Of a DNA stretch of 48,469 bases, positions 27,990 through 35,942 are shown piece after piece; within the stretch, counting starts at the first letter, position 1; each line of letters begins with the position of its first letter. This DNA comes from Robertmurraya sp. (GTDB taxonomy: Bacteria; Bacillota; Bacilli; Bacillales; Cytobacillaceae). The stretch is from NCBI GenBank assembly GCA_025451895.1, contig JANWJP010000076.1, positions 1 through 48,469 of the forward strand, written 5' to 3'. The translations under genes and the position numbers were made by a program. The notes under the pieces are model-generated. The model was given only the letters and a program-made list of their open reading frames with translations, made no database searches and had not been told where the DNA came from.

Positions 27990-28128
27990 TCAATCACCTT
28001 CATTTTTCATAAAATTCGAATTTGTTCCGGACGGTGCAACTTAAGAGTTTCTTACATTGATATCAAAACAGGTTTCTTCCTGCTCAATTATATTGATACT
28101 ATCTTAATCTTATAAGGCGGGAAATTTT

Positions 28129-28149
28129 TTGTAAAAGAAATTTTTACAA
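28129..28149. promoter_or_regulatory. Palindrome in the control region between the response-regulator and uppP genes
   Basis: TTGTAAAA / TTTTACAA (8 bp, 5-nt spacer) lies in the divergent intergenic region. It may be an operator for the adjacent response regulator, but no second copy was found. Confidence 0.35.
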
Positions 28150-28266
28150 CACTGCCTTAAACAGGATATCCGGGGGGCGGTTTTAACCGGCCGGACAACT
28201 TTAAGTTCTTGTTTCCCCGGAGATGAATACAATTTTATAGGACAACTTCTTCAGGGAGTGAACGAC

Positions 28267-29046
28267 ATGTCAAACTGGGAAGCCTTTCTTCTTGGAATCA
28301 TTCAAGGATTGACAGAATTTTTGCCAATTTCCAGTACGGGGCATCTGTATTTGGGAAGGCATTTTTTTTCTTTAGATGAAGCAGGCCTGTTTCTCGATAC
28401 AATGCTCCATACGGGAACTTTGCTGGCGGTTATTGTTATTTATAAGAATGAGCTGCTGCAAATAATTAAAGAGCCGTTCGGCCGGCTTTCCCTCCTGGTG
28501 GTGATTGGCACAATCCCCGCTGTTCTCGCGGGACTTTTATTCAGCGATTTTTTTGATTCTATTTCAAAAACAGGCGTAACGATAGGATGGGAGTTTTTAT
28601 TTACAGGGATGATTCTCTGGATGAGTGACGGAATTAAGTCTGGGAGAAAAAAGATGGAATCAATTACTTTCGGCGATGCCCTGTTTATCGGAAGTTTTCA
28701 AGCTGCCGCCATCTTCCCGGCAGTTTCACGTTCAGGTTTAACCATCGCTGCCGGATTATTTCGGAAATTGGATCGGGAAACTGCCGCTTATTTTTCATTT
28801 TTACTGTCCATACCTGCCATTGCCGGCGGAGTCGTTTTCCAATTTAAAGAATTATTTACCGGACATACGGAAACAGTCACTTTCAGCAGCCTCTTTATTG
28901 CCACTCTTTCTTCAGCATTGTTCGGCTATTTGGCCGTTGTCTGGATGATCGACTTTTTAAAAAGACGATCATTGAAAATCTTTGCCGTATATGTGTGGAT
29001 TTTAGGCTTTACCGTTCTTGCCCTGCAGTTTACCGGTTTTTTTTAA
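28267..29046 (+). CDS. uppP: Undecaprenyl-diphosphate phosphatase UppP (BacA)
   Basis: 259 residues. The ATG is 7 nt after GGGAG; a GTG three codons earlier overlaps that site. The multi-pass membrane protein has both active-site motifs of the family: GIIQGLTEFLPISSTGH (Glu17 and Ser/His near residues 22-26) and FPAVSRSGLTI about residue 160. It converts undecaprenyl diphosphate to the monophosphate lipid carrier, and extra copies confer bacitracin resistance. It is divergent from a response regulator/ABC/kinase cluster, which supports a joint role in envelope stress. It is one of few plus-strand genes in this part. Confidence 0.96.
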   Translation: MSNWEAFLLGIIQGLTEFLPISSTGHLYLGRHFFSLDEAGLFLDTMLHTGTLLAVIVIYKNELLQIIKEPFGRLSLLVVIGTIPAVLAGLLFSDFFDSISKTGVTIGWEFLFTGMILWMSDGIKSGRKKMESITFGDALFIGSFQAAAIFPAVSRSGLTIAAGLFRKLDRETAAYFSFLLSIPAIAGGVVFQFKELFTGHTETVTFSSLFIATLSSALFGYLAVVWMIDFLKRRSLKIFAVYVWILGFTVLALQFTGFF

Positions 29047-29144
29047 AAAAATCATCCCGGCGCGGTTTTAAGGATATACCGTCCGAATGGATCAACATAC
29101 TGCAAGTAAAAAAGTGGCCGGCGGCTATAGCTTAATCCTGCCCC

Positions 29145-29206
29145 AAAATAAAAAAACAGGCCTGCATAAACTCCTCTATTCCTGAGAACTTCGAGGATTT
29201 GCAGGC
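29145..29206 (-). terminator. Terminator of the 52-residue protein gene
   Basis: GCCTGCA / TGCAGGC stem with an inner TCCTC/GAGGA pairing, followed on the minus strand by CTGTTTTTTTATTTT, 9 nt past the stop at 29216. It may also stop uppP transcripts coming from the other side. Confidence 0.85.
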
Positions 29207-29215
29207 TTATTTCCT

Positions 29216-29374
29216 TTACTCTGTTAAGTTGGAGCCGAGTTCTTCCCCGCTCTCACTGATTGATACCTGAGAAAGAAAGTCTTCAAGCTCTTCGTCCGTT
29301 AAAGTTTCAAACCTTCCATCAGCAAAATAGACCTGGGTTTGATTCGGGTTAATCCGCTTTAACTGAAAGCCCAT
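29216..29374 (-). CDS. Small acidic protein, 52 residues
   Basis: The ATG at 29374 is preceded by AAAGGATGG at normal distance, and a strong terminator lies just past the stop, so this short frame is a good gene candidate. The protein begins MGFQLKRINPNQTQVYFADG and continues RFETLTDEELEDFLSQ, ending in an acidic tail (SESGEELGSNLTE). The first half looks like two beta strands, the second like a short helix. I do not recognise the family. Confidence 0.72.
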   Translation of the reverse strand: MGFQLKRINPNQTQVYFADGRFETLTDEELEDFLSQVSISESGEELGSNLTE

Positions 29375-29753
29375 CTGTATCCATCCTTTCTCTTTTTGAC
29401 TATTTTGCCGGGTTCAGGATGCGATTATTCACAGTTTTATGTTATGTTTATAAATTTTTTACTAGTGAAACTGTCTAGTTCAGCATATGGATTGATGCGG
29501 CCCGCAGCAGAAAATTGTATCATTTCCTTTATATTCGCTTTTAAACACAAGACTGTTCGCGAAGAATGCCCTGAATCCCCGGAAACAGAGTTTCTTCTCA
29601 TGGATCGTTGGTGCAGACGGGAAATCTCATCAAAGAAATTCACCTGATTAATACCGCAAAAGGTTTTAATTATTGCCGGTTTAATCACCGTGGATATACC
29701 CTTTAAAGAGTGTTTTACTGGCCATTCCCTGATTTGAAAACAATTCACAACGG
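29375..29753. other. Intergenic region with unconvincing open frames
   Basis: Overlapping frames on both strands (29396-29647 plus, 29437-29748 minus) lack ribosome sites and a gene-like composition. Near 29380-29395 lies the upstream region of the 52-residue protein gene. No other element seen. Confidence 0.4.
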
Positions 29754-30527
29754 TTAATTCCTGTAAATTTTTCCCAGCACATCCTTGCCACCCGTAATAT
29801 TTATGACACTGCCGGTAATAAAACCGGATTCATCCTCAACCAAAAAAGAGATGACCCTGGAAATATCTTCTCCCGTTCCCGGTCTTCCAACCGGCGAGTC
29901 TTTATCCTCATACAACACTGCCTCGGCTATATCCTTTTCCTTCCATTCATCAATTATGTCGCCCGGGCAGACCATATTCGCCGTAATTCCGTTTTTCGCT
30001 TCCTCCAAAGCAATCGTTTTTGTTAATGAGGCAAGACCGGATTTAGCTGCAGCAAAGGCGGAGCGGTAAATCCAGCCTGGCGCCGTTTCTACTCTGTCAA
30101 AACCTATCGTGATGATCCGGCCCCATTTTTGTTTGCGCATATTAGGAATGAGCAACCTGCTTAAATAAAACACTGTATTTAAATTGCCGTTAATGATATA
30201 ATTCCATTCCTCTTCCGTATAATCCGTCATCTTTTTTCGCTCATGCACATAAGGTCCGGCATTATGTATTAAAATATCAATGGTGTGAGCAAAGCTTTCC
30301 GCCTGAACGGCAATTTTCCGGCAATCTTCGGGTTTCGCAATGTCGCCCCTGACAGCAATATTTTTTGTTCCATACTTCCCGGTCAAAAATGCCGTCAGTT
30401 CCAATGCTTCTTTTTCACTGTTCCGGTAATTTATAACCAAATTAATTCCTTTTTCAGCGAGTTGAACGGCGGTTCTTTTCCCTATTCCTGTTGCTCCTCC
30501 TGTAATTAAAGCGGTTTTTATCTTCAC
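29754..30527 (-). CDS. Atypical short-chain dehydrogenase/reductase
   Basis: 257 residues from a GTG start, with GAGAGG upstream. The Rossmann core is clear: ALITGGATGIGKRTA (NADPH loop), GDIAKPED, ILIHNAGPYV (NAG) and GNLNTVFYLS with Asn114. The end NITGGKDVL resembles FabG-like enzymes. However, the YxxxK site reads SAFAAAKSG: Phe158 (codon TTT) stands where catalytic Tyr is expected, with Lys162 kept. The position of the catalytic Ser (IITIGFDRVE) also lacks Ser. So it is either an enzyme with an altered mechanism, a non-catalytic SDR, or a subfamily in which nearby Tyr154 takes over. Substrate unknown. Confidence 0.88.
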   Translation of the reverse strand: MKIKTALITGGATGIGKRTAVQLAEKGINLVINYRNSEKEALELTAFLTGKYGTKNIAVRGDIAKPEDCRKIAVQAESFAHTIDILIHNAGPYVHERKKMTDYTEEEWNYIINGNLNTVFYLSRLLIPNMRKQKWGRIITIGFDRVETAPGWIYRSAFAAAKSGLASLTKTIALEEAKNGITANMVCPGDIIDEWKEKDIAEAVLYEDKDSPVGRPGTGEDISRVISFLVEDESGFITGSVINITGGKDVLGKIYRN

Positions 30528-30638
30528 AAATAATTACCTCTCAATTTAGTAGATTCATATTCTTATCCATATACTAAAAAGAAGTTGAAAAATATGCAAA
30601 TAAAGAGTATGAATGGAAAAGACATTCTTTTACTTAAC

Positions 30639-30664
30639 ACTGATTAGGGCGGTTGCATACAATA
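30639..30664 (+). promoter_or_regulatory. Sigma-K-type promoter upstream of the gerT-like gene
   Basis: AC, a 15-nt spacer, then CATACAATA fits the B. subtilis sigma-K consensus (AC at -35, CATANNNTA at -10). It ends 92 nt before the start codon of a GerT-like spore protein gene. Confidence 0.6.
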
Positions 30665-30756
30665 TAATCACAAAGACTAAGCGTCCGCCCTTCTTTTGCC
30701 GTGAACAGAATAATGTTCCGAACCAACAATTTGAAGGATCGAAAGGATGACCACTT

Positions 30757-31242
30757 ATGTTTCCCTGGAATTTTTTTCCCTTTGATAAAGAAACGAAGAA
30801 AATGATGCAAAACATGAATCCCGGGGAAATTGAAAAATATGTCCATGACATGATGAAAAATATCTTTCAGCGGCAATACGAAAATATTCCCAAAGACGGG
30901 AATGTTCATAATACTTACCATGGTTTCCAGTCCCGGCCATCTTCTTTCAATGAAAATTCCCGGGAAAATGTGCTGGATGCAACTATCTTCGAAACTCATG
31001 ATTATATTTTTATAATGATTCCCGTCCGGAAAGAATGGCTGTCCAATATGAGACTGTATCATACATCAAATCAAGTCATTATCGAGCATGTCCCGGAAAT
31101 GGACAATAAACATGTATATACACTTCCGGCCATTGTAAAGAAAAAAGGAACGACCGCCAGATTTAAAGACGGGCTTTTGGAAATAAAACTTCTGAAACAC
31201 ATTGAAATCAATTTTTCGGAAATCAATATTACCGAAACATAA
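30757..31242 (+). CDS. GerT-like Hsp20/alpha-crystallin spore protein
   Basis: 161 residues. After an N-terminal part (MFPWNFFPFDKETKKMMQNM) comes a weakly conserved alpha-crystallin-type domain from about residue 70: VLDATIFETHDYIFIMIPV, QVIIEHVPE, then KKGTTARFKDGLLEIKLLK, the last being the typical DGxLxIxL strand of Hsp20 proteins. This arrangement and length match GerT/CotM-type spore-coat or germination proteins of Bacillus, made late in the mother cell. A sigma-K-like promoter upstream supports this. The assignment is from recalled family features; a vegetative small heat-shock protein is less likely. Confidence 0.75.
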   Translation: MFPWNFFPFDKETKKMMQNMNPGEIEKYVHDMMKNIFQRQYENIPKDGNVHNTYHGFQSRPSSFNENSRENVLDATIFETHDYIFIMIPVRKEWLSNMRLYHTSNQVIIEHVPEMDNKHVYTLPAIVKKKGTTARFKDGLLEIKLLKHIEINFSEINITET

Positions 31243-31267
31243 ATAAAAACACAGCTTATACAACAAA

Positions 31268-31726
31268 TTAAGGATTTGTAATTGGATATGAATCATCCAT
31301 AATCGATGATGACGGATTTTCTTCCGGTTCGCTCGCTTCTCCTATCACAAATTCCCGCTTCGGCATATAATGCATATCCTTGGCCGTTACATGGGCAATC
31401 ACATAGTAAGTTCCTTCCTCAGCAAACTCCTTTTCCAACCGGTAGACACCGTCCCCTGCGTGATCAACAACGGTATTCTGATGCTCCGGATCATGTGCCC
31501 GCCAGATTTCAAAGGAAACTTCATAAGCATCTTCTACAGGTTCATTTCCATAAGTAACGAAAGCTTCAAAAATAATCTTTTCACCGACCTCCCCCTTTTC
31601 CGGATCGATACTGATCTCAACATCCAAATAGATCGGTTCAAAAACACTTTCTTCATCTGTTGCCCCGCAACCCGAAGAAAAGGCCGTCACTGCAAAAATC
31701 ATTAAAACTGACAAGATTTTTTTCAA
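31268..31726 (-). CDS. Lipoprotein with a YtkA/FixH-like domain
   Basis: 152 residues from a TTG start that sits 9 nt after a perfect AGGAGG. The signal peptide MKKILSVLMIFAVTAFSSGC ends in a lipobox (SSGC), so it is membrane-anchored on the outside. The mature part is an immunoglobulin-like YtkA domain: DVEISIDPEKGEVGEKIIFE, GNEPVEDAYEVSFEIWRAHD, and HAGDGVYRLEKEFAEEGTYY. Such domains occur in copper/oxidase-associated FixH proteins, but no oxidase genes are near. It lies 86 nt downstream of a sensor-kinase gene in the same direction and might be part of that regulon. Confidence 0.85.
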   Translation of the reverse strand: MKKILSVLMIFAVTAFSSGCGATDEESVFEPIYLDVEISIDPEKGEVGEKIIFEAFVTYGNEPVEDAYEVSFEIWRAHDPEHQNTVVDHAGDGVYRLEKEFAEEGTYYVIAHVTAKDMHYMPKREFVIGEASEPEENPSSSIMDDSYPITNP

Positions 31727-31812
31727 TAAACAAACCTCCTAATTTTTTGAATTTTCAGATAATAATGCTTAAACAGGGGCAAGTGCCCCAAAAAAACCAA
31801 AATTACATATAT

Positions 31813-33219
31813 TCATTGATTCAGTTCCATTACCGGAAGGATGATGCGAACCGTAGTTCCTTCCCCGAAAACACTGTCAATCACCAATCTGCCGCCATGG
31901 AGGCGGACAATTTTATCAGAAATGGCCAGTCCGAGCCCGGTTCCGCCGTCCCGTCTTGTCCGGGCCTTATTGACCCGGAAGAAGCGTTCTTTAATATGGG
32001 CTAAATCTTCTTTCGGAATGCCGATTCCCGTATCACTTATTTCAAGAACACAGCCTTCCTCGTGTTTTTCCAATTTGACAGAAATTCCACCCTTTTCAGT
32101 ATAACGAAGAGCATTATCCATAATATTTTGCAGAACTTGCTCGATTCGGCCTTCATCACCTTCAATGATAATATCAGGGTCTAAATTAAATTTTAAGAAC
32201 AGGCCTTTATCCTGTGCTGTTAATGTATATTTTTGCAGTGCATCTTCAATTAATTGGGCTAATGGCAGAGGAGTCTTGATAATTTGGTAAACATCCATAT
32301 CTAATCTGGACAGTTCCAATAAATCTCCCACGATGCGGTTCATCCGTTTCGATTCACGGTGAATTAATGATAAATATTTTTTTTGTTCCTCCTCTGTTTT
32401 AACAATGCCCGTTAACAGTGCTTCGCTGTATCCGTTTATATAACTGAGCGGCGTTCTTAATTCATGGGAAACGTTTGCAAGAAACTCTTTATTGCGCTCA
32501 TCCTCTCTTTGGATCGATGAGGACATTTGGTTAAATGCAGACGCCAGTTCACCGATTTCGTCATTTTCTGACGCTGAGACTCTTGCAGAATAATCCCCGT
32601 CTGACACTCTTCTGGCAGCAGCCTTAATTTCCAAAAGCGGCTTTGTCAATTTTTTTACTAGAAGTGTTCCAATATAAATAGACACTATTAAAAATAAAAT
32701 TCCGGCAACGAGCCACATATATGAGAAATCATTGGTCAGTTCTGAAATTGTTGCCAATGGTACATATAAATAAATAATTCCTTCCAATCTGTTTTCATCC
32801 AAAAGCGGCACAATTACAGCAAGAACTTTACGATCAAACCGCTCTTCATAATCTACTTTCCGGATTATTTCTCCCTCGAGAAGACGTTTTCTTTCTTCTT
32901 CCCCTATCAATGTTTCATAATCAATTTCATATGGAAGACAAGCACTTAATTCTCTCGGATTATTAACAGCAAATACTTCCGATTCCGTTTTACTATTGTA
33001 CCACTCTATTTTTTCCTTAAACTCACCTGTTAAAGGTCCGCCTGTATAATCGGAGGCAAGGTTCTGCCCTTCACGGAAAAGGGATTTTTCCACTGTTTTC
33101 AAATATAGTTTTTCATAGAAAAGATTAGAGAGCAGAAAAGAAAAAATGATTGTAATTAGAATGGACAGGCTCATCGTAAGCCATATTTTCAGAGTCAAAC
33201 TGAGTTTGAAAGGTTTCAT
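31813..33219 (-). CDS. Sensor histidine kinase with extracellular domain and HAMP
   Basis: 468 residues. Two transmembrane segments (about 10-33 and 167-188) flank an extracytoplasmic sensor domain of about 130 residues. A HAMP linker (about 189-242: KPLLEIKAAARRVSDGDYSA) follows, then the His252 box NVSHELRTPLSYINGYSEAL, N box QNIMDNALRY, and G boxes DTGIGIPKED and GGTGLGLAIS. This is a classical group-IIIA (EnvZ/PhoR/ResE-like) kinase. Its start overlaps the response-regulator stop by 4 nt (ATGA). Length and domain plan resemble B. subtilis YclK, though orthology is not proven. Confidence 0.94.
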   Translation of the reverse strand: MKPFKLSLTLKIWLTMSLSILITIIFSFLLSNLFYEKLYLKTVEKSLFREGQNLASDYTGGPLTGEFKEKIEWYNSKTESEVFAVNNPRELSACLPYEIDYETLIGEEERKRLLEGEIIRKVDYEERFDRKVLAVIVPLLDENRLEGIIYLYVPLATISELTNDFSYMWLVAGILFLIVSIYIGTLLVKKLTKPLLEIKAAARRVSDGDYSARVSASENDEIGELASAFNQMSSSIQREDERNKEFLANVSHELRTPLSYINGYSEALLTGIVKTEEEQKKYLSLIHRESKRMNRIVGDLLELSRLDMDVYQIIKTPLPLAQLIEDALQKYTLTAQDKGLFLKFNLDPDIIIEGDEGRIEQVLQNIMDNALRYTEKGGISVKLEKHEEGCVLEISDTGIGIPKEDLAHIKERFFRVNKARTRRDGGTGLGLAISDKIVRLHGGRLVIDSVFGEGTTVRIILPVMELNQ

Positions 33220-33902
33220 TCATCCGGTACCTCAAATTTGTAACCGATTCCCCAGACCGTGTGAATATAATCCCCCGCTCCGAGCTTCATTCTCAATGTT
33301 TTGATATGGGTATCAACCGTTCTCAAACTGCCGACATAATCGATGCCCCATACGTTTTCAAGAAGCTGTTCCCTGCTGAGTGCATGAGTCTTATGTTTTA
33401 CAAAAAAGAGCAGGAGTTCATATTCTTTTAAAGTGAGTGGAACAACTTTTCCATCCACGGATACAGTCCGTGCTTTCTTATCAATGGAAATTTTGCCAAT
33501 CGTCACTAAATCCTCTTCATTATTGAAGTTGCCCACCCGACGCAGGACAGCATTAATTCTTGCAATAAGTTCCCCGGGGCTGAACGGCTTAACAATGTAG
33601 TCATCGCCGCCCAATTGCAGTCCTTTCACCTTATCCCATTCTTCACCTTTTGCAGAAAGGAAAATAATCGGTATTTGTGATTTTTCCCTGATGTTTTGAC
33701 AAATTTGGAAACCGTCTTCTTCAGGCATCATAATATCCAGCAGGACAAGATCAACAGATTCTTCTTTGAGAATCTTGTAGGTTTCTTCTCCGTTTGCCGC
33801 TTGGAAGCAGGAGAATCCCGAGTTTTCCAAATACATCTGTGCAAGATTACGCATATCCTCTTCGTCATCGACAATTAAAATAGTAATGTTGTTGTTGTTC
33901 AC
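33216..33902 (-). CDS. OmpR-family response regulator
   Basis: 228 residues from a GTG start; GGAGAG inside the end of the preceding gene lies 9 nt upstream. Receiver domain with VDDEED (residues 11-16), phospho-acceptor Asp56 in VLLDIMMPEED, IIFLSAKGEE and the Lys of IVKPFSPGEL. The DNA-binding part has LTLKEYELLLFFV and LRTVDTHIKTLRMKLG, ending VWGIGYKFE. It is the middle gene of a three-gene operon (lipoprotein, regulator, kinase) and is phosphorylated presumably by the overlapping downstream kinase. Confidence 0.95.
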   Translation of the reverse strand: MNNNNITILIVDDEEDMRNLAQMYLENSGFSCFQAANGEETYKILKEESVDLVLLDIMMPEEDGFQICQNIREKSQIPIIFLSAKGEEWDKVKGLQLGGDDYIVKPFSPGELIARINAVLRRVGNFNNEEDLVTIGKISIDKKARTVSVDGKVVPLTLKEYELLLFFVKHKTHALSREQLLENVWGIDYVGSLRTVDTHIKTLRMKLGAGDYIHTVWGIGYKFEVPDE

Positions 33903-33904
33903 TG

Positions 33905-34885
33905 TTACTGTCTCTCCCTTAGCGTGATTTGAAAAGGCCCTTCTCCTACGAGAACGGACTTTTCGATTTGTAATGAATGTTGATTTATAAAATGAATATC
34001 ATTACTGTCATAGCCAGCAACGATAATGAACTCTTTGAAAACAGCCAGTCTGAACGGATTGGCTCCGACCTGGACCGCACCTTGTATAATGCCGTCTTTA
34101 CTGATTTTATACAGAGTATTTGAACCGTGGCTGACGGCAAAAACTTCCTCATTCCCGGAAGAAAAATCCACAGGCATTAAAGGAGCGGGAATTTTTTTCA
34201 ACAGGTTTCCGGTATCTGCATCGTATACGTGGATGTTCTTTTCACCCACTGCTCCGCTGCCGTGACCGCCGATCCAAATCTCATCTCCGCTCTGAACTTC
34301 TTTTAGAAGGACACCGGATGCCGATTTATGGACCGGAAAACAATTAATCAATTCTTTTGTCTTTAAATCAATCTCCAGGAGTTTTTCTCCGCTCACACTT
34401 AATACAAGCAGACTGTTCTTCCTCCGTCTTTCCAATAAAGAATCAGGATTTTCATTAAGCGGGACCTCGGAGATTTCCCTGCCATCCGTTGTAAAAAAAC
34501 GGACTGCTTTCCGTTCCCTGTCAGTAAAGACAATATCTTTTCCGTTTTCCAGGAGGATTCCGGAATCAATCCCCTTCCCCGTTTTCCAGGTCTTAATTTT
34601 CTTGCCATTTGCCAATGAATATAAATCAACAGTTGCAAGATGCCTGCCGTATAAAAGGAGAGTATCGCCGTCCGGCAATAAAAATCCGCCGCTGTATGGC
34701 TTGTCCATCTGCCAATCAGTGATTTTTTCCCTATTCTCCAAGTCTATAAAAGAAATGGTCATATCTTTAATATTAATCGTTAGCGCCAGAGGAGCCCCTC
34801 TGCTGATGGACGGATATGTTTGAGAACATGATGCGAGAATGACAGTTACTAACAATAACAGAATCTTCAATGACCATTTCCGCAA
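33905..34885 (-). CDS. Beta-propeller lipoprotein linked to a two-component system
   Basis: 326 residues, probably from a TTG start with GGGG about 10 nt upstream. The signal peptide MRKWSLKILLLLVTVILASC ends in a lipobox (LASC). The mature protein consists of repeated strands of the YncE/YVTN type, e.g. GGFLLPDGDTLLLYGRHLAT, SGILLENGKDIVFTDRE, NIHVYDADTGNLLKKI and NPFRLAVFKEFIIVAGYDSN, consistent with a six- or seven-bladed propeller on the outer membrane face. It is the first gene of the operon with the regulator (2-nt gap) and kinase, so it may sense a ligand or modulate the kinase's extracellular domain. That role is inference. Confidence 0.87.
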   Translation of the reverse strand: MRKWSLKILLLLVTVILASCSQTYPSISRGAPLALTINIKDMTISFIDLENREKITDWQMDKPYSGGFLLPDGDTLLLYGRHLATVDLYSLANGKKIKTWKTGKGIDSGILLENGKDIVFTDRERKAVRFFTTDGREISEVPLNENPDSLLERRRKNSLLVLSVSGEKLLEIDLKTKELINCFPVHKSASGVLLKEVQSGDEIWIGGHGSGAVGEKNIHVYDADTGNLLKKIPAPLMPVDFSSGNEEVFAVSHGSNTLYKISKDGIIQGAVQVGANPFRLAVFKEFIIVAGYDSNDIHFINQHSLQIEKSVLVGEGPFQITLRERQ

Positions 34886-35075
34886 ATTTTCACATCCCCT
34901 TTACCCGGCTTATTTAACATTATATATCATATCTTTATGATAAAACTGTGAATTTTTTAAAGGTTTACTCACATTTGCATCAAGGAATATTTTGTTTTAT
35001 CACACTTTTGTCACATTATTGACATAAAAGGGGAATTCGCACGATTATTAACGAATTTCGCTTCTTTATCGGCAA

Positions 35076-35348
35076 TTATTTTCCTTCTTTAGTATTTTCT
35101 GCAACTGATTTGTACATGCGAATCAATGTCAATTTATCTTCATCAGTCATTGAAGAATCCAATATCCGGCCGACCGCCAAAAAAAACTTTTCATAGACAG
35201 GACGCCGTAAGCGCGGATGGGTGTATTCATCCAAAAGCTCGCTCCTCATAGCCTGTTTCAGGGTTCTCTCACTGCTTTCTTGAACGGCAAGCTCCCTGCC
35301 GGACCACAGTGACCGATATTGCTGCAACAAATAATCATAATTGTCCAT
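35076..35348 (-). CDS. Small helical protein, unknown
   Basis: 90 residues, starting after GCGGGG. Predicted to be fully helical and rich in Leu, Arg and Glu: MDNYDYLLQQYRSLWSGREL, TLKQAMRSELLDEYTHPRLR, then FFLAVGRILDSSMTDEDKL and LIRMYKSVAEN. No membrane segment or known motif. The regular spacing of hydrophobic residues suggests a small helix bundle. I do not recognise the family. It stands alone between the lipoprotein/two-component operon and a divergent zinc-ribbon gene. Confidence 0.72.
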   Translation of the reverse strand: MDNYDYLLQQYRSLWSGRELAVQESSERTLKQAMRSELLDEYTHPRLRRPVYEKFFLAVGRILDSSMTDEDKLTLIRMYKSVAENTKEGK

Positions 35349-35455
35349 TTTACTATTCCCCGCTTTCTTTCACAGGTGCCGAAAAATATTTACATAATTA
35401 AAATAATACAGGGTAAAGTAATTCTCAATAGAAGGGAAAAAGAAAGGAGAAAAAA

Positions 35456-35701
35456 ATGAGTTCACCGTATCGTTGTCCGAATTGCCAAACGAATCGCACC
35501 CGATTCAATATCATTAAACAGGAAGCCCGTTCAGTGAAAATGGACCCGTTAACCGGTGATATTTTGGAGGAACTTTCCGATGACCGGTTAACTCCCTTCC
35601 ACCAGCCGTATAACGGGCCGGACTACCGGATTCAATGCGCCGTTTGCGGATTGATTGAAGATGAAAGAACTTTTATCAAGTTTGGAGAAAAACCTTTGTA
35701 A
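35456..35701 (+). CDS. Small zinc-ribbon protein
   Basis: 81 residues, starting 7 nt after AAAGGAG. Two CxxC pairs frame the protein: YRCPNCQTNRTRFNII near the N-terminus and IQCAVCGLIEDERTF near the C-terminus, a four-cysteine zinc ribbon. Between them lies KMDPLTGDILEELSDDRLTP. It may bind nucleic acid or be a structural zinc protein; nothing in the context assigns a role. One of few plus-strand genes. Confidence 0.8.
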   Translation: MSSPYRCPNCQTNRTRFNIIKQEARSVKMDPLTGDILEELSDDRLTPFHQPYNGPDYRIQCAVCGLIEDERTFIKFGEKPL

Positions 35702-35910
35702 AACTGGAAAAAATAGCGGCTCTGCAACAGGGTTCTTTTTTTACAAAAAAGACCGGACTCCTCCCCCTCACACAGTTGTTGTTTTAAGTGAATCAAATAT
35801 TTTGCTCCTGTATTTGTTTCAGCCGCTGAAACAGTCATGGACCGAAAATTTTTTCTGCACTGCGGAATGAGCGTTTCTATTTGCGTATAAAATGATTTTT
35901 CTAAAGCAAA

Positions 35911-35942
35911 ACAAAAATGCCGGTCTTAAATTACTAACCGGC
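35911..35942 (-). terminator. Terminator spanning the stop codon of the secreted protein gene
   Basis: GCCGGT / ACCGGC (6 bp, 12-nt loop) includes the TAG of the gene. It is followed on the minus strand by GCATTTTTGTTTTG. Confidence 0.7.

Noticed and set aside
29396-29748. Overlapping open frames on both strands between the 52-residue gene and the SDR gene
   Set aside because: No ribosome sites, uneven composition and mutual overlap; no evidence for either.
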